The position numbers and the translations under genes were made by a program. Below the pieces are notes generated by a model that made no database searches, had not been told where the DNA came from, and saw only the letters and a list, made by a program, of their open reading frames with translations. 64,000 bases of DNA, taken from assembly GCF_016908715.1 (NCBI RefSeq), contig NZ_JAFBEK010000006.1, forward strand, positions 55,547-119,546, given 5' to 3'. Positions 18,322-28,042 of this stretch are shown in pieces; positions within the stretch are counted from its first letter, which is position 1, and every line of letters starts with the position of its first letter. Origin of the DNA: Leuconostoc rapi (lineage in GTDB: Bacteria; Bacillota; Bacilli; Lactobacillales; Lactobacillaceae).

Positions 18322-19074
18322 CTATGCATGCATAATCTTGCTTAAGAATTCTTGCAAACGTGCATTTTTTGGTGCATTAAATATTTGTTCTGGTGTCCCA
18401 GACTCTTGAATTTTACCAGATTCAAAAAATACAACACGGTCGGCAACTTGTTTAGCAAAGCCCATTTCATGTGTCACAATAATCATGGTCATGCCTGTGC
18501 CTGCCAAGTTCTTCATAACTTCCAGAACATCACCAACCATTTCAGGATCTAATGCTGATGTTGGTTCATCAAACAGCATCACATCTGGTGACATGGCCAA
18601 AGCACGAGCGATAGCGATGCGTTGCTTTTGTCCACCAGATAAAGAATTTACTGATACATCTGCTTTGTCCGCCAAATTAACAACATCGAGCAATTCACGG
18701 GCCTTTTTTTCAGCCGCAGCCTTGTCCATTTTACCTAATTCAACCGGTGCTAACATAATATTTTCTAAAACCGTATAGTTATTAAATAAGTTAAAGTTTT
18801 GAAATACCATACCAATATTTTCGCGGACTTTATTAATATCAGTTGATTTGTCCGAAATATCAAAGCCATCTACGACAATTGTGCCATTATCAGGCGTTTC
18901 TAACTGATTTAACATGCGCAAAAATGTTGATTTTCCTGATCCTGAGGGGCCAATCATAACAACGACTTCATTTGCAGCAATATCTATGGAAATATCACGT
19001 AAGACGTGGTTCTCACCGTATGATTTATTAACTTTTTCAACATGTACTTTTACTTTATTTTGTGCCTCAGTCAT
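18322..19074 (-). CDS. glnQ: Amino-acid ABC transporter ATP-binding protein (GlnQ type)
   Basis: 250 residues with Walker [11 protein letters not shown]-loop, signature LSGGQKQR, Walker [15 protein letters not shown] and the switch His in VTHEMGFA. It energises the polar amino-acid transporter. Its start overlaps the stop of the upstream fusion gene by four bases, so it is coupled to copy 1. Being the only ATPase near two fusion permeases, it probably serves both. Confidence 0.95.
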   Translation of the reverse strand: MTEAQNKVKVHVEKVNKSYGENHVLRDISIDIAANEVVVMIGPSGSGKSTFLRMLNQLETPDNGTIVVDGFDISDKSTDINKVRENIGMVFQNFNLFNNYTVLENIMLAPVELGKMDKAAAEKKARELLDVVNLADKADVSVNSLSGGQKQRIAIARALAMSPDVMLFDEPTSALDPEMVGDVLEVMKNLAGTGMTMIIVTHEMGFAKQVADRVVFFESGKIQESGTPEQIFNAPKNARLQEFLSKIMHA

Positions 19075-20519
19075 GCACGCGTCCTCTTTTCTACCCAGTT
19101 ACTCAACCATGTCAGTAACGTAATCACAATCAAGTATATCACAGCTACTATTGCCCAGACACGAAAACCTTGCGAGTTACGAGAAACAATCAGCGAACCT
19201 GTTTGTGTTAACTCTAAAATACCAATTGCTGATAAAATAGATGTATCTTTCAGCGTAATAATAAACTGGTTAATGAAACTTGGAATCATTATTTTTAACC
19301 CTTGCGGCACAATGACTTTCCGCATAGATTTACCATAGGATAATCCTAATGACCGTGCTGCTTCCATTTGGCCACGATCCACCGCCTCAAAACCACCACG
19401 AACAAATGCACCCGTATAAGCACCCTCATTCAAAATTAATGTCACGAGCCCAGCAGTGAATGCCGGTATCTTCATACCAATAACGCTAGGCAAACCAATG
19501 TAGATAAAGAATGCTAGTACCATCAGTGGTAGGCCACGGAAAATATAAATCAGTGTCGTAGATAAGCCACGCAAACCAGCATTCTGACTAACACCCATGA
19601 CTCCGAGTAAAATACCCCACACCGAAGCCAAGATAATTGCAACAATAGTCAAGAGTAAAGTTTGCCACAAGCCCTTTAGAAATGCGCTGTCATTGGCTTT
19701 TAAGATACCAATCACGGAATTATTAGCTTTTTTATCGCCAGTAAAAGTTGCAGCGCTTGCCCCTAAGTACTTAGCAACAATTTTGTCATATGTGCCGTCA
19801 TTTTTAATGGCAGCAAAACCCTTGTTAAATGACTTGAGTAACTGTGCGTTTTTCCCCTTTTGAACACCAAAACCATACCAACCTGCTTGAATAGGTGATT
19901 TGGCATTCATGACTTTTAACTGCGTACCGTTTTTGACAGCGTATTGAATGACTGGTAAATCGCCAAATGTCGCTTGAGCATTACCATTAATAACGTCGTT
20001 ATAAAGTGTATCTGAATCATTAAAATAAGTGACTTTAAAACCATATTTTTTTTGAATAGATAGGGCATAATCTGCGCCAGATGTCCCTGTTTTTATCGCC
20101 ACTGTTTGATCTTTTAAATCACTTAATGATTTAATACTTGACCCTTTTTTAACAGCCCAGCCAATACCTGACCGATAATAAGGCGTACCAAAATCAAACA
20201 CTGCTTTACGTTCATCAGTGATCGACATGCCGGCAATAACACCATCTGCTTGTCCAGATGAAACCGATTGCGTGGCAGCGTTAAAACTCATAGGCTTTAA
20301 TGTATAGGTAAAGCCCTCTCGCTTAGCAATTGTTTTCAGAATTTCTTGATCAATGCCTGTATATTGATTATTTTTATCTTGAAAATCAAAAGGTGGATAC
20401 GTTGCATCAGTCGTAATAACGTAATTTGGCACCTTGGCGGCATGTGCGTCAATAGTCAGACCAAACATAGTTAAAGCGGTCAGTACAACGACTAACAAAA
20501 ATTTTCTTGTTTTTTTCAT
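19071..20519 (-). CDS. Amino-acid ABC transporter receptor-permease fusion (GlnHP type), copy 1
   Basis: 482 residues. Signal peptide about 1-27, PAAT-type binding domain (about 32-250), permease domain (about 280-480) with the same [19 protein letters not shown] contact loop as copy 2. First gene of the cluster. The binding domains differ from copy 2 at scattered positions while the permeases are much more alike, which suggests duplication with divergence of ligand choice. A -10-like TAGAAT lies nine bases before the ATG; the SD is weak. Confidence 0.92.
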   Translation of the reverse strand: MKKTRKFLLVVVLTALTMFGLTIDAHAAKVPNYVITTDATYPPFDFQDKNNQYTGIDQEILKTIAKREGFTYTLKPMSFNAATQSVSSGQADGVIAGMSITDERKAVFDFGTPYYRSGIGWAVKKGSSIKSLSDLKDQTVAIKTGTSGADYALSIQKKYGFKVTYFNDSDTLYNDVINGNAQATFGDLPVIQYAVKNGTQLKVMNAKSPIQAGWYGFGVQKGKNAQLLKSFNKGFAAIKNDGTYDKIVAKYLGASAATFTGDKKANNSVIGILKANDSAFLKGLWQTLLLTIVAIILASVWGILLGVMGVSQNAGLRGLSTTLIYIFRGLPLMVLAFFIYIGLPSVIGMKIPAFTAGLVTLILNEGAYTGAFVRGGFEAVDRGQMEAARSLGLSYGKSMRKVIVPQGLKIMIPSFINQFIITLKDTSILSAIGILELTQTGSLIVSRNSQGFRVWAIVAVIYLIVITLLTWLSNWVEKRTRA

Positions 20520-20615
20520 AATAGCTTCATTCTATCAGAAAGTACTGAGAAAGGATCAAATTCATGTTAGCTTTTTTAACATAGCTTTCATGTGTATGAT
20601 ATACCATACAACGGC

Positions 20616-21692
20616 TTAAGGATGTACTGGTACCTTAATGTCACCGGAAATAATTTTCTTCTGCGCCGTTTTAACTGCTGACCATACCTCACTCGAGGCC
20701 GAATCTTTAGCTAAATCAACACTTTTTTCTTTCAGACCATAGGTGATTGTCTTACCACCCTGGAACTTACCATCACGGCCTTGTGTTGATAATTCCTTAA
20801 CGGCGTTATCAACGCGTTTAATAGCTGATACAAGTGTGAAATTAGACTTATCATTATTTTTTGCCGTATATTCACCGTCTTGCTTTTGGTCCATATCCAC
20901 ACCAATAATCCAAACCTTTTTATCTGAATCAGCTGTTAAATTTTGATTTGTCGCCTTTGCTTCAGAAAAAACCCCAGAACCCGTGCCACCTGCAGCTTGG
21001 AAAATAACGTCAGCACCACCAGCTATCATTGAAGCTGCAATCGTCTTACCTTTAGCCGCATCTGCGAATGAGTCAGCGTATTGTGTCACTATTTTAATAT
21101 TAGGGTCAGTTGCTTTTGCACCTGCTTTAAATCCAGCTTCAAAAGTATCAATAATATCTCCGTGTATACCGCCAATAAAACCAATCGTATGCGATTTCGT
21201 TTGCTTTGCGGCAGCCACTCCTGCTAAATATGAAGATTGTTCTGACTTGAACATCAAAGAAGCAACGTTTTTCTCAGGCACAACAGCATCAATAATCGCA
21301 AAACTTGTTTTTGGGTTTGCCTTAGCAACTGTTGTCATTGCTGGTGCTGCAGTAAATCCGACACCGTAAACTAACTTATAGCCACCTTTTACAGCTGTTT
21401 GAAGGTTTGTTTTAATATCTGATGCATCTGTGCTCTGGAAGTAATTAAAACCCTTTGTACCTTGTTTAAGTTGGCTATTTTTTCCATAGGCTTTTAATCC
21501 AGACCACGCTGATTGGTTAAACGAACGATCATCAACACCCCCACTATCTGTTACTAATGCGACCGTATAATTATTCTTATTAGTAGCCTGTTTGCCACCT
21601 CGGGTTGTTGCGTAAATACCACCACCAATAACCGCAATTGCTAAAATACCAATACCAATCTGTGCTGAACGCTGCATAATGATGTTGTGCAT
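20616..21692 (-). CDS. BMP-family substrate-binding protein with membrane anchor, no lipobox
   Basis: 358 residues by the first ATG; the ATG at 21677 is also possible. Residues about 10-28 form one hydrophobic anchor (IGIGILAIAVIGGGIY) with no Cys, whereas BMP/Med family receptors (nucleoside binding, PnrA-like) are usually lipoproteins. The domain opens VALVTDSGGVDDRSFNQSAWSGL and contains VIFQAAGGTGSGVF and WIIGVDMDQ, all typical. No nucleoside ABC permease or ATPase lies nearby, so it works with components elsewhere or as a sensor. The start lies inside a hairpin (21689-21715). Confidence 0.88.
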   Translation of the reverse strand: MHNIIMQRSAQIGIGILAIAVIGGGIYATTRGGKQATNKNNYTVALVTDSGGVDDRSFNQSAWSGLKAYGKNSQLKQGTKGFNYFQSTDASDIKTNLQTAVKGGYKLVYGVGFTAAPAMTTVAKANPKTSFAIIDAVVPEKNVASLMFKSEQSSYLAGVAAAKQTKSHTIGFIGGIHGDIIDTFEAGFKAGAKATDPNIKIVTQYADSFADAAKGKTIAASMIAGGADVIFQAAGGTGSGVFSEAKATNQNLTADSDKKVWIIGVDMDQKQDGEYTAKNNDKSNFTLVSAIKRVDNAVKELSTQGRDGKFQGGKTITYGLKEKSVDLAKDSASSEVWSAVKTAQKKIISGDIKVPVHP

Positions 21693-21725
21693 AGGCGCCT
21701 AAAAATCACCTATGCTTCTCCTCTC
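21689..21725 (-). promoter_or_regulatory. SD and stem-loop at the start of the BMP gene
   Basis: On the minus strand a GAGAGGAGAA site (21716-21725) is followed at once by a 9-bp hairpin (GCATAGGTG with its partner ending CCTATGC, 21689-21715) that contains the first ATG. The second ATG comes 11 bases after the hairpin. A GTG placed ideally from the SD would start a 22-codon out-of-frame peptide. Confidence 0.5.
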
Positions 21726-21847
21726 AAATTTATACCTTTATTATGCGCTATTTAAAACCCAGAACCATGATAAAATCATTAAAATAACACGATAAACACG
21801 AATAATATTGTTTTATTTTATTTTTAGTTCGTTATTTTTAAGTTTTT

Positions 21848-21876
21848 TTCAAATATGGTTCGGATTTTGGTAGAAT
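21848..21876 (+). promoter_or_regulatory. Promoter of the glycosyltransferase gene, predicted leaderless
   Basis: -35 TTCAAA (21848-21853), 17-base spacer, -10 TAGAAT (21871-21876). The -10 touches the first ATG (21877); the expected start of transcription is at the second in-frame ATG (21883). No SD is present. Confidence 0.5.
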
Positions 21877-21882
21877 ATGTTT

Positions 21883-22863
21883 ATGACACAATTTATAACC
21901 CATACAATTGAACCTTGGATGCCTTTAGGTGCATTAAAAGCAAAATCGGACTACGCTAAAATTGCCGTTGCTTCTGGTTGGACAGCATTACCAATTCAAC
22001 GTTATAATGATACACGATATAGCGATAACATCCGTCTAGAACACATTAATGATTGGCTAGCACCTGTTCAGTCAAACGACCTTGTGCTCCACCAATTTCC
22101 AACTTATATGAGCGCTGACTTAGAAAGTGCCTTTGCAACCAAATTGCGCCAAAATAACATACGATCTGCTGTTTTAATTCACGACATTGAACCCTTGCGT
22201 TTAATCAAAACTAACACTTGGGAATTTGACGTGTTGAACCAATATGACACCATTATTGTTCATTCTGAAACTATGAAAACGCGTTTACAGACAGCAGGCA
22301 TTACAAGCCAATTTATTATTCAACCCTTATTTGATTATCTTAGTGACCCTGTTCCAGCGGCACAGTTCAGCCAGCGCATTAACTTTGCCGGCACCTTTCA
22401 AAAATCACCATGGTTACAAACATATACAGGCCCTCATTTAACACTTTTTGGTTCAAAACCAAAAAAATGGCAGCACATCAGTTTACCAACTACAATTGAC
22501 TATCAAGGTAATTTTGATCCTGATCAAATCGTATCTTATTTACATGATGGTTTTGGTCTAATCTGGGACAATGATTTTGATGACAAAACCTATCAAACCT
22601 ATACAAAATACAACGCACCACATAAAGCAAGCTTGTACTTACGTGCCGAATTACCATTAATTGCTTGGTCCCAAAGCGCACTGGGTCAATTGATTATGGC
22701 GCATCATATTGGATTCGTTATTAATAATTTAGATGACCTAGCAAGCGAATTAAAACAAATTGATCGCCAACAATATCTTGTGTGGCAAACAAATATTAAA
22801 AAAATTTCGAAAAACTTGCGCCTTGGTATATATACACGCCAAACACTACAGCAATTAAATTAA
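21883..22863 (+). CDS. Glycosyltransferase, Gtf3-like (GT-B) family
   Basis: 326 residues from the ATG at 21883, chosen because the -10 box abuts the earlier ATG at 21877. The sequence resembles the nucleotide-sugar transferases of the Gtf3 type: AVLIHDIEPLRL near 105, YDTIIVHSETMKTRL near 125, a C-terminal nucleotide-binding region with NAPHKASLYLRAELPLI near 245 and GFVINNLDDLASEL near 280. Probably adds a sugar in the cytoplasm to a protein or polysaccharide. No partner transferases are adjacent, so acceptor and sugar are unknown. Confidence 0.75.
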   Translation: MTQFITHTIEPWMPLGALKAKSDYAKIAVASGWTALPIQRYNDTRYSDNIRLEHINDWLAPVQSNDLVLHQFPTYMSADLESAFATKLRQNNIRSAVLIHDIEPLRLIKTNTWEFDVLNQYDTIIVHSETMKTRLQTAGITSQFIIQPLFDYLSDPVPAAQFSQRINFAGTFQKSPWLQTYTGPHLTLFGSKPKKWQHISLPTTIDYQGNFDPDQIVSYLHDGFGLIWDNDFDDKTYQTYTKYNAPHKASLYLRAELPLIAWSQSALGQLIMAHHIGFVINNLDDLASELKQIDRQQYLVWQTNIKKISKNLRLGIYTRQTLQQLN

Positions 22864-22911
22864 AAAGCAAAGGATTTATGATCAAATTTGATCATAAATC
22901 CTTTGCTTTTT
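22862..22911. terminator. Long perfect-palindrome terminator
   Basis: A 50-bp perfect palindrome with 25-base arms begins on the last base of the glycosyltransferase gene and ends in T6. It can stop transcription from both sides, including read-through from the tRNA-Cys gene. Confidence 0.93.
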
Positions 22912-22914
22912 TAG

Positions 22915-22985
22915 AGGTAATAACCGGAGTCGAACCGGCGATGACGGTTTTGCAGACCGTTGCCTTACCACTTGGCTATATTACC
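22915..22985 (-). tRNA. tRNA-Cys (GCA)
   Basis: 71 bases. Acceptor GGTAATA pairs with TATTACC, anticodon stem ACGGT/ACCGT closes the loop CTGCAAA with anticodon GCA, T-loop TTCGACT, and the discriminator is U as needed for Cys. CCA is not encoded. A TATAAT lies just before the 5' end. Confidence 0.97.
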
Positions 22986-23122
22986 ATTATAAACACCATT
23001 GTTGTGTTTCATTAACCAAACAAGATAACCTGTGATTAATAGCCAATAACAGCTTGTTATTTTTTCAAACATCACAACGTTTATAATTATATGTGAAAAT
23101 CACTCAAATTACAAACACTTTG

Positions 23123-23518
23123 TTAATTTTCCTTATTTTCGACGACTTGACCATCTGAAACCGTAATGTTTGGTTGCACTGTCCCGTCAGATAACCAAAC
23201 AGGTGTATGGGTTTTAGGATCCCACCAACCTGTTGTATTTACCCGCTTATCTAACATCAAATCGGTGCCATAGGGTAAATCTAAGACATTTTCTAAACTT
23301 GATTCGATGGCCAATGCCGTTTGAATAACAATAGGTACAAAATTATCAGAATTTTCATTCCACTTGGCTGTATCATTATCCGCAAACAATAACCAACCAG
23401 TGTCTTGTGGTAGTGTGGGGGCTAATTCACGATATATCCATCTTAAATTGCCCGTGCCGTCTGTGAGATGCTTGGAAGCAAGAACGACCGCTTCGGGTTG
23501 ATTAAATACTGAACGCAT
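23123..23518 (-). CDS. DUF2185 (Imm33-like) protein
   Basis: 131 residues. The N-terminal two thirds match the DUF2185 pattern: AVVLASKHLTDGTGNLRWIYRE, then DTGWLLFADND and a segment of spaced Asn/Asp residues. This domain is found in immunity proteins of polymorphic toxin systems and in stand-alone proteins. No toxin gene is adjacent, so an immunity role is not supported here. It has its own upstream gap and no clear operon partner. Confidence 0.7.
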   Translation of the reverse strand: MRSVFNQPEAVVLASKHLTDGTGNLRWIYRELAPTLPQDTGWLLFADNDTAKWNENSDNFVPIVIQTALAIESSLENVLDLPYGTDLMLDKRVNTTGWWDPKTHTPVWLSDGTVQPNITVSDGQVVENKEN

Positions 23519-23635
23519 ATATTTTTGCCTACTCTGTTATCAATGAATCGTACAAGCCAATAACAGAATAAGTCTCCTTTCAGAATTCACTAACCTTATT
23601 ATACCTTACAATTTAACGAAGACCAAATAAGGTTC

Positions 23636-23938
23636 CTAAGCCAATTTATTTTCCAATAAAATTTGCGTCATATGTTCGGACATTTCTGGTGTCCGTTGCC
23701 ATTCTTCCCAACCATCATATTCTAACGGCAACAAATCATAGTGTGTATTAATATAGTTTTCCAAGGATTCAACTGCAGCAGATCGTGCTATATTCATTTT
23801 TAAAATCCGGACACTTTTAATATAGCCATGCTCTGCAGCATATTCCGAACGACCATTATGTGTAATATTTCCCAGTTCAAAATAAATTGAACCATCATTC
23901 CTTGTGATCTCTTCAATGAGATTAAATGTTTCTTTCAT
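23636..23938 (-). CDS. Hypothetical protein, 100 residues, coupled to the YibE/F pair
   Basis: The family is not recognised. The protein is acidic, soluble and without membrane segments; IYFELGNITHNGRSEYAAEHGY followed by VRILKMNIARSAAV suggests a small alpha/beta domain. It starts within the end of the upstream YibE/F gene (17-base overlap), which supports it as a real gene and as the last member of the mutM-to-yibE operon. No function is proposed. Confidence 0.65.
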   Translation of the reverse strand: MKETFNLIEEITRNDGSIYFELGNITHNGRSEYAAEHGYIKSVRILKMNIARSAAVESLENYINTHYDLLPLEYDGWEEWQRTPEMSEHMTQILLENKLA

Positions 23939-24704
23939 TTTTTATCACCACTTTTTGTTGTTTAACATGCGTTCGTACAACTAACCAACTAGCTACCCAG
24001 ATACTTAATAGAATCCCTAACATTCCCAGTAACATTGTCACAACTTCTACCATCAATAATTTTGCATTAACAAACATAGCAATAGGATAGCGTAAGCGCA
24101 CAAACCAAATTAACAGAGGAATGTTGGCGCCCAACACGCCGAAAAACAATGTATTAATCGCCGTGCCTAATATTTGCCCACCAATGATACGTGAATGAGC
24201 ATATAATCTCATGCTCGTCATATTTGGTGTCCGCTCAATGACTTCTGTTAAATCTGCAGATATTGCCATAGATGCCTCGGCGACTGCCCCCAGAACAGAA
24301 ATAACCATCGCAATCATTGCAATATGACTAAATGATAGCCCTACCGTTAAGGAGAGTCCCTCTAGTTCTTCCGAGTTTTCCGTTGTAAAGCCCTGAAACT
24401 GACCAAAATACTGAATGATAATTGTCAAAATCATGATAATCGCCACTACAATGACACTGGTTTTAAATGCAATATTTGTGACATTGGTATTATCAGCCCC
24501 CAAATAAATCGCGACAGATAAAATAATCAAACTCATAATACTTGTCACAATATACGGATTAAACTGCCAATTAATCAAAATCATTAATATAAAAATAGCC
24601 AGAAAATTACATACCAACCCTACAAATGCCTTCACGCCTTGGCCTTTACCAACAAAAACCATGAGTACGAATAAAATCATCACTAGCAGACCAATTGCGT
24701 TCAT
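23922..24704 (-). CDS. YibE/F-family membrane protein (short partner)
   Basis: 260 residues with about seven membrane segments and the family block VISVLGAVAEASMAISADLTEV in the middle. The larger partner ends at 24701, giving a four-base stop-start overlap. YibE/F proteins usually come as such pairs and are believed to form a two-subunit membrane complex; no transported substrate is established. The gene is at the end of a replication and repair operon. Confidence 0.85.
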   Translation of the reverse strand: MNAIGLLVMILFVLMVFVGKGQGVKAFVGLVCNFLAIFILMILINWQFNPYIVTSIMSLIILSVAIYLGADNTNVTNIAFKTSVIVVAIIMILTIIIQYFGQFQGFTTENSEELEGLSLTVGLSFSHIAMIAMVISVLGAVAEASMAISADLTEVIERTPNMTSMRLYAHSRIIGGQILGTAINTLFFGVLGANIPLLIWFVRLRYPIAMFVNAKLLMVEVVTMLLGMLGILLSIWVASWLVVRTHVKQQKVVIKNERNI

Positions 24705-25786
24705 TTTGTGCCCACCTTCCTTGACATTATCCAGCCAACCAATGCACTAGTCACAGGAACTGCTAAAACAATGCCAATACCAGAAATTACTGTCTGCAGA
24801 ATGCCTAAATTCATAATTTGATCCATAATATAAGTCCAATGGTTGCCATTGCGTAACATCAAAAACACCATTGGCAAGGTTTCCGCGATAAATATCATAA
24901 ATAGCACATTAATCAATGTCCCCATAATATCACGACCAACTGACATACCTGCGTGCCAATAGTCAGAAAATTGCCGCGTCGCATTTTCACGTTGCATGCC
25001 AAATTGCATAGCCACGATATCTGCGGCTTCATCCATCACAGCACCTAAAACACCGATAATCGTCTGCGCCATAAATAATGTTACTGGCACTTGCGTGACA
25101 TATGACATCGTTTCAAAATGAACTCCCGCATTATTTGTTAACCGCAAAACAGCTACCAATAGGCCAATTGTCAGTACAGTTGTCGTTAATGTCGTTAATA
25201 GTGTAATCCCCATTTGTAGCGTTTTACCTAACACAAGCGCCAAACTAGCTGTAGCAAATAATATAGCCAATACACTAAACAGCAAAAAAACATTGACATT
25301 TTTTACGTGTACATTCAAAACAACAGCGATACCAAATAAACCAATATTAATCAACATACTTAGCAATAACCAGCTGGTCGCACGCCACTTACTATAAATA
25401 ACTAGTAATCCCACAAGCAACATTGCTAACGCACCTACAACGGCATCTCGTTTTAGCGATAAAATATGCATATTGTTGTCAATGTTTTCCAGAAGTAATT
25501 GGTCACCAACGCGATATTGATTAGAAATAACTTGAGACTGTGCATAAGTATTTGATAGTTTGATTGTCCCACGACGATTCAACAATCGAACGGTTAGCAC
25601 CTGCGTTCGAATCACATCTGAATTATTATGTTCGTCGGTTACCTTTTGAGTTACCTTGTCACTGACGTGCACCACTTGTCCAACTGGATTGGTATACAAT
25701 ACTGCATCATGACGTAAAAAAAACCAAGATAACATCACTACTAAAACAATAAGCCAATATTTTTTTGTTTTTTTAATAAACGTCAA
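24701..25786 (-). CDS. YibE/F-family membrane protein (long partner)
   Basis: 361 residues. One membrane segment (about 10-25), an extracytoplasmic beta-rich domain (about 30-110, with VLTVRLLNRRG and YRVGDQLLLE), then about seven further segments holding IIGVLGAVMDEAADIVAMQFGM. Its start overlaps the dnaI stop by four bases and it overlaps its smaller partner likewise, so all three are translated from one mRNA. Confidence 0.85.
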   Translation of the reverse strand: MTFIKKTKKYWLIVLVVMLSWFFLRHDAVLYTNPVGQVVHVSDKVTQKVTDEHNNSDVIRTQVLTVRLLNRRGTIKLSNTYAQSQVISNQYRVGDQLLLENIDNNMHILSLKRDAVVGALAMLLVGLLVIYSKWRATSWLLLSMLINIGLFGIAVVLNVHVKNVNVFLLFSVLAILFATASLALVLGKTLQMGITLLTTLTTTVLTIGLLVAVLRLTNNAGVHFETMSYVTQVPVTLFMAQTIIGVLGAVMDEAADIVAMQFGMQRENATRQFSDYWHAGMSVGRDIMGTLINVLFMIFIAETLPMVFLMLRNGNHWTYIMDQIMNLGILQTVISGIGIVLAVPVTSALVGWIMSRKVGTK

Positions 25787-26709
25787 TGCTCTAACCGTCG
25801 ATTTTTACCGCTGACTTCGGCAAGTTGTGTGAGAAATTTAATACGTTGCATTAATCGTGCAGCTTTTCCAGGATCACGGTCATCACGTGTTTCAGATAAG
25901 TATTTCTCCATCTCATCCATATCAAAATTTGAGGTTATGAACGTCGTTAACTCATTTTGCATACGATATTCTAAAATAACACCGAGAATATCATCACGAA
26001 TCCACATACTTAAATTTTCAGCCCCTAAATCATCTATAATCAAAACGGGTGAGGTTTTGGCTTGATTAACTAACCGCTCACGATTGGCATTATCTTTACC
26101 AATCGTGTTCTTTAAATCAACTGCAAAAGATGGAAAATGAACAAGCATCACCCCAATGCTATTAGCTGCCAAAGCATTGGCTAGTGCACCCATAAGATAT
26201 GTTTTTCCAACACCAAATTGACCATACAAATAAAGGCCACGAACATAGGTCTCATTGTTTTCAAGTAAACGTGTCAAAATATCTACAATGGCAGTGACAA
26301 CACTCGCTCGACCTGAATCAACTGAAATAGTTTGTAAATCAGCATCACGAATGGCCTTTGGCATTTTATATGATGTTAGTTTTTCCGCTTGCATGAGTTG
26401 CAACTTCGTAGATTCATCAGCAACATAACGGACATGAGGATAACCCTTTTCAATAGCCAGTTGTGGATAATAACCTGGATAAAGTGGTTTTTCCCCACGA
26501 GCCAATCGCTGCTTTTGTTGTACAAATTCATGAAGATCCATCATTTTTAATTGAAATGCGTCTTGACGTAGTTCATTTTGATGCGTTTCCCAAAAAAGAC
26601 GCACATCTTCATCATCTGCAATCTGCTGCACAACATCAGCTAACTGTGTTTCTTCAATTTTGGGATACTTTTGTTGTATTTTTTTTAATACTTCTGCTAA
26701 ATTTTGCAT
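25783..26709 (-). CDS. dnaI: Primosomal protein DnaI (helicase loader)
   Basis: 308 residues. The N-terminal helicase-binding region (about 1-110) precedes an AAA+ domain: Walker A GQFGVGKTYLMG near 165, Walker B VLIIDDLGAE near 225, sensor ITSNFD near 262. It loads the replicative helicase at oriC and at restarted forks together with DnaB and DnaD. It lies one base after dnaB, as is standard in Firmicutes. Confidence 0.95.
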   Translation of the reverse strand: MQNLAEVLKKIQQKYPKIEETQLADVVQQIADDEDVRLFWETHQNELRQDAFQLKMMDLHEFVQQKQRLARGEKPLYPGYYPQLAIEKGYPHVRYVADESTKLQLMQAEKLTSYKMPKAIRDADLQTISVDSGRASVVTAIVDILTRLLENNETYVRGLYLYGQFGVGKTYLMGALANALAANSIGVMLVHFPSFAVDLKNTIGKDNANRERLVNQAKTSPVLIIDDLGAENLSMWIRDDILGVILEYRMQNELTTFITSNFDMDEMEKYLSETRDDRDPGKAARLMQRIKFLTQLAEVSGKNRRLEH

Positions 26710-26710
26710 A

Positions 26711-28042
26711 TTAGTTTTTCGTCTTTATATTCTTCAGCTTTGCTAAAGCAGCAGCGGCACTGTCAGTTTCAACGGTTACATTTGATATCGTATCATTACT
26801 GGTACTTGGCTTAGTTACAAATTTCGGCGTCGTTTTTTCAGGTTTCGCGTGACGACTAAATCGTTTCTCTTGGCGCTCCTGATTGGCCTTTTGACGTTGC
26901 TGAATCTGAATCAATGCTTTTTCAGGTGTATCGACCCTATTTTGCGTCCATGAATCAGCAATTGTTGTCACCAAAGCAGCTTTTAAACTATCATTTTGTA
27001 AACCAATTAAGACATAATGTACTAAAATATTCACAACTGGCATTGTTAGCGTACTTTGTGCTATTAAATAATCTACCAAATCACGTTCTTTTTTGAGTAC
27101 CAAACCACTTTTGAGCGTTGTTTTCACATATCCTAAAAAGTCTTGCGCGTTTGTCGTACTAGCTATTTCAATCAAAGCGCGGGCTTCAGTATTTTTAATT
27201 TCGGGTACATTTTGTGCTTGTTGCGGTTCAGGAGACACTTTATTGACAGAAACATTGCGTGTCACTTGTTGTCTCAACAAACGCTGCACCTCTTGTTCAT
27301 TAATTTCATGTGTATCTAGTGTGATACTTTGATTTACAAATCCTGCAAGGGTAATCTCATCAACACCATATGTTATGTGCATGGCAACTAAAAAATTACG
27401 ATGTTTTTCAATTGTAGCTACACGCGTGCCACGAATCATCTCTGTAAAGTCGTCAAACTTAAAGGTCGTTTCGTCTGGTTGTATCGTCGCCTCTTGATAA
27501 ACTAATGGTGTTTTCGGTACGCTTAGATCATTTTTATTTTGGAAAACCTGTAAAAATCTTGCTGAAATATTTTTACCGGAGAGTTGTTCTTGCCCTTGTA
27601 TACCGTAACGCTTTTCGAGTATTAAATAACGCTCTTCGCCAACAAATTTATACAGCAGGCCTGACAACAATTGTTCTTTAAAAAACTTATCAGATGCCAA
27701 GGGTGTTAATAATCGATAACCATAAACTTCACCCATAGCATCTTTTTCATAAACCGTTTTCATTAGTCCAGCAGCTTCCAAACGGCGGCGGCATTTAACA
27801 AAATTGGGTAAACTAATATTCAAACTATCAATAATGAAGTTATGATCTTGTCGTTTAAGTTGTTCATGATTAAAAGGCAATTCATTCACTAATAAGTGAT
27901 ACAATGCATAGCTGGTTGCACCAATAAACGGTAAGTACAAATTAAAAACACGAGATAAATCATCAGGCGTAATTAAATGATCAGCCTGAAAAAAGGCACC
28001 CGCTGTTGCATGAAATTCAATTGTATCGTCATTTTGTGTCAT
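26711..28042 (-). CDS. dnaB: Replication initiation/membrane attachment protein DnaB
   Basis: 443 residues from the ATG at 28042; a TTG at 28054 sits too close to the AAGGA site. The N-terminal DDBH1-type winged helix (LSRVFNLYLPFIGATSYALYHLL) and a DnaB/C domain near 290-360 are present, followed by a charged low-complexity C-terminus. It helps DnaD and DnaI place the helicase. Its start lies inside the end of coaE (14-base overlap). Confidence 0.92.
   Translation of the reverse strand: MTQNDDTIEFHATAGAFFQADHLITPDDLSRVFNLYLPFIGATSYALYHLLVNELPFNHEQLKRQDHNFIIDSLNISLPNFVKCRRRLEAAGLMKTVYEKDAMGEVYGYRLLTPLASDKFFKEQLLSGLLYKFVGEERYLILEKRYGIQGQEQLSGKNISARFLQVFQNKNDLSVPKTPLVYQEATIQPDETTFKFDDFTEMIRGTRVATIEKHRNFLVAMHITYGVDEITLAGFVNQSITLDTHEINEQEVQRLLRQQVTRNVSVNKVSPEPQQAQNVPEIKNTEARALIEIASTTNAQDFLGYVKTTLKSGLVLKKERDLVDYLIAQSTLTMPVVNILVHYVLIGLQNDSLKAALVTTIADSWTQNRVDTPEKALIQIQQRQKANQERQEKRFSRHAKPEKTTPKFVTKPSTSNDTISNVTVETDSAAAALAKLKNIKTKN

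Noticed and set aside
23123..23518. Toxin-immunity pair suggested by the Imm33-like domain
   Set aside because: No toxin-like gene or secretion signal lies next to it.
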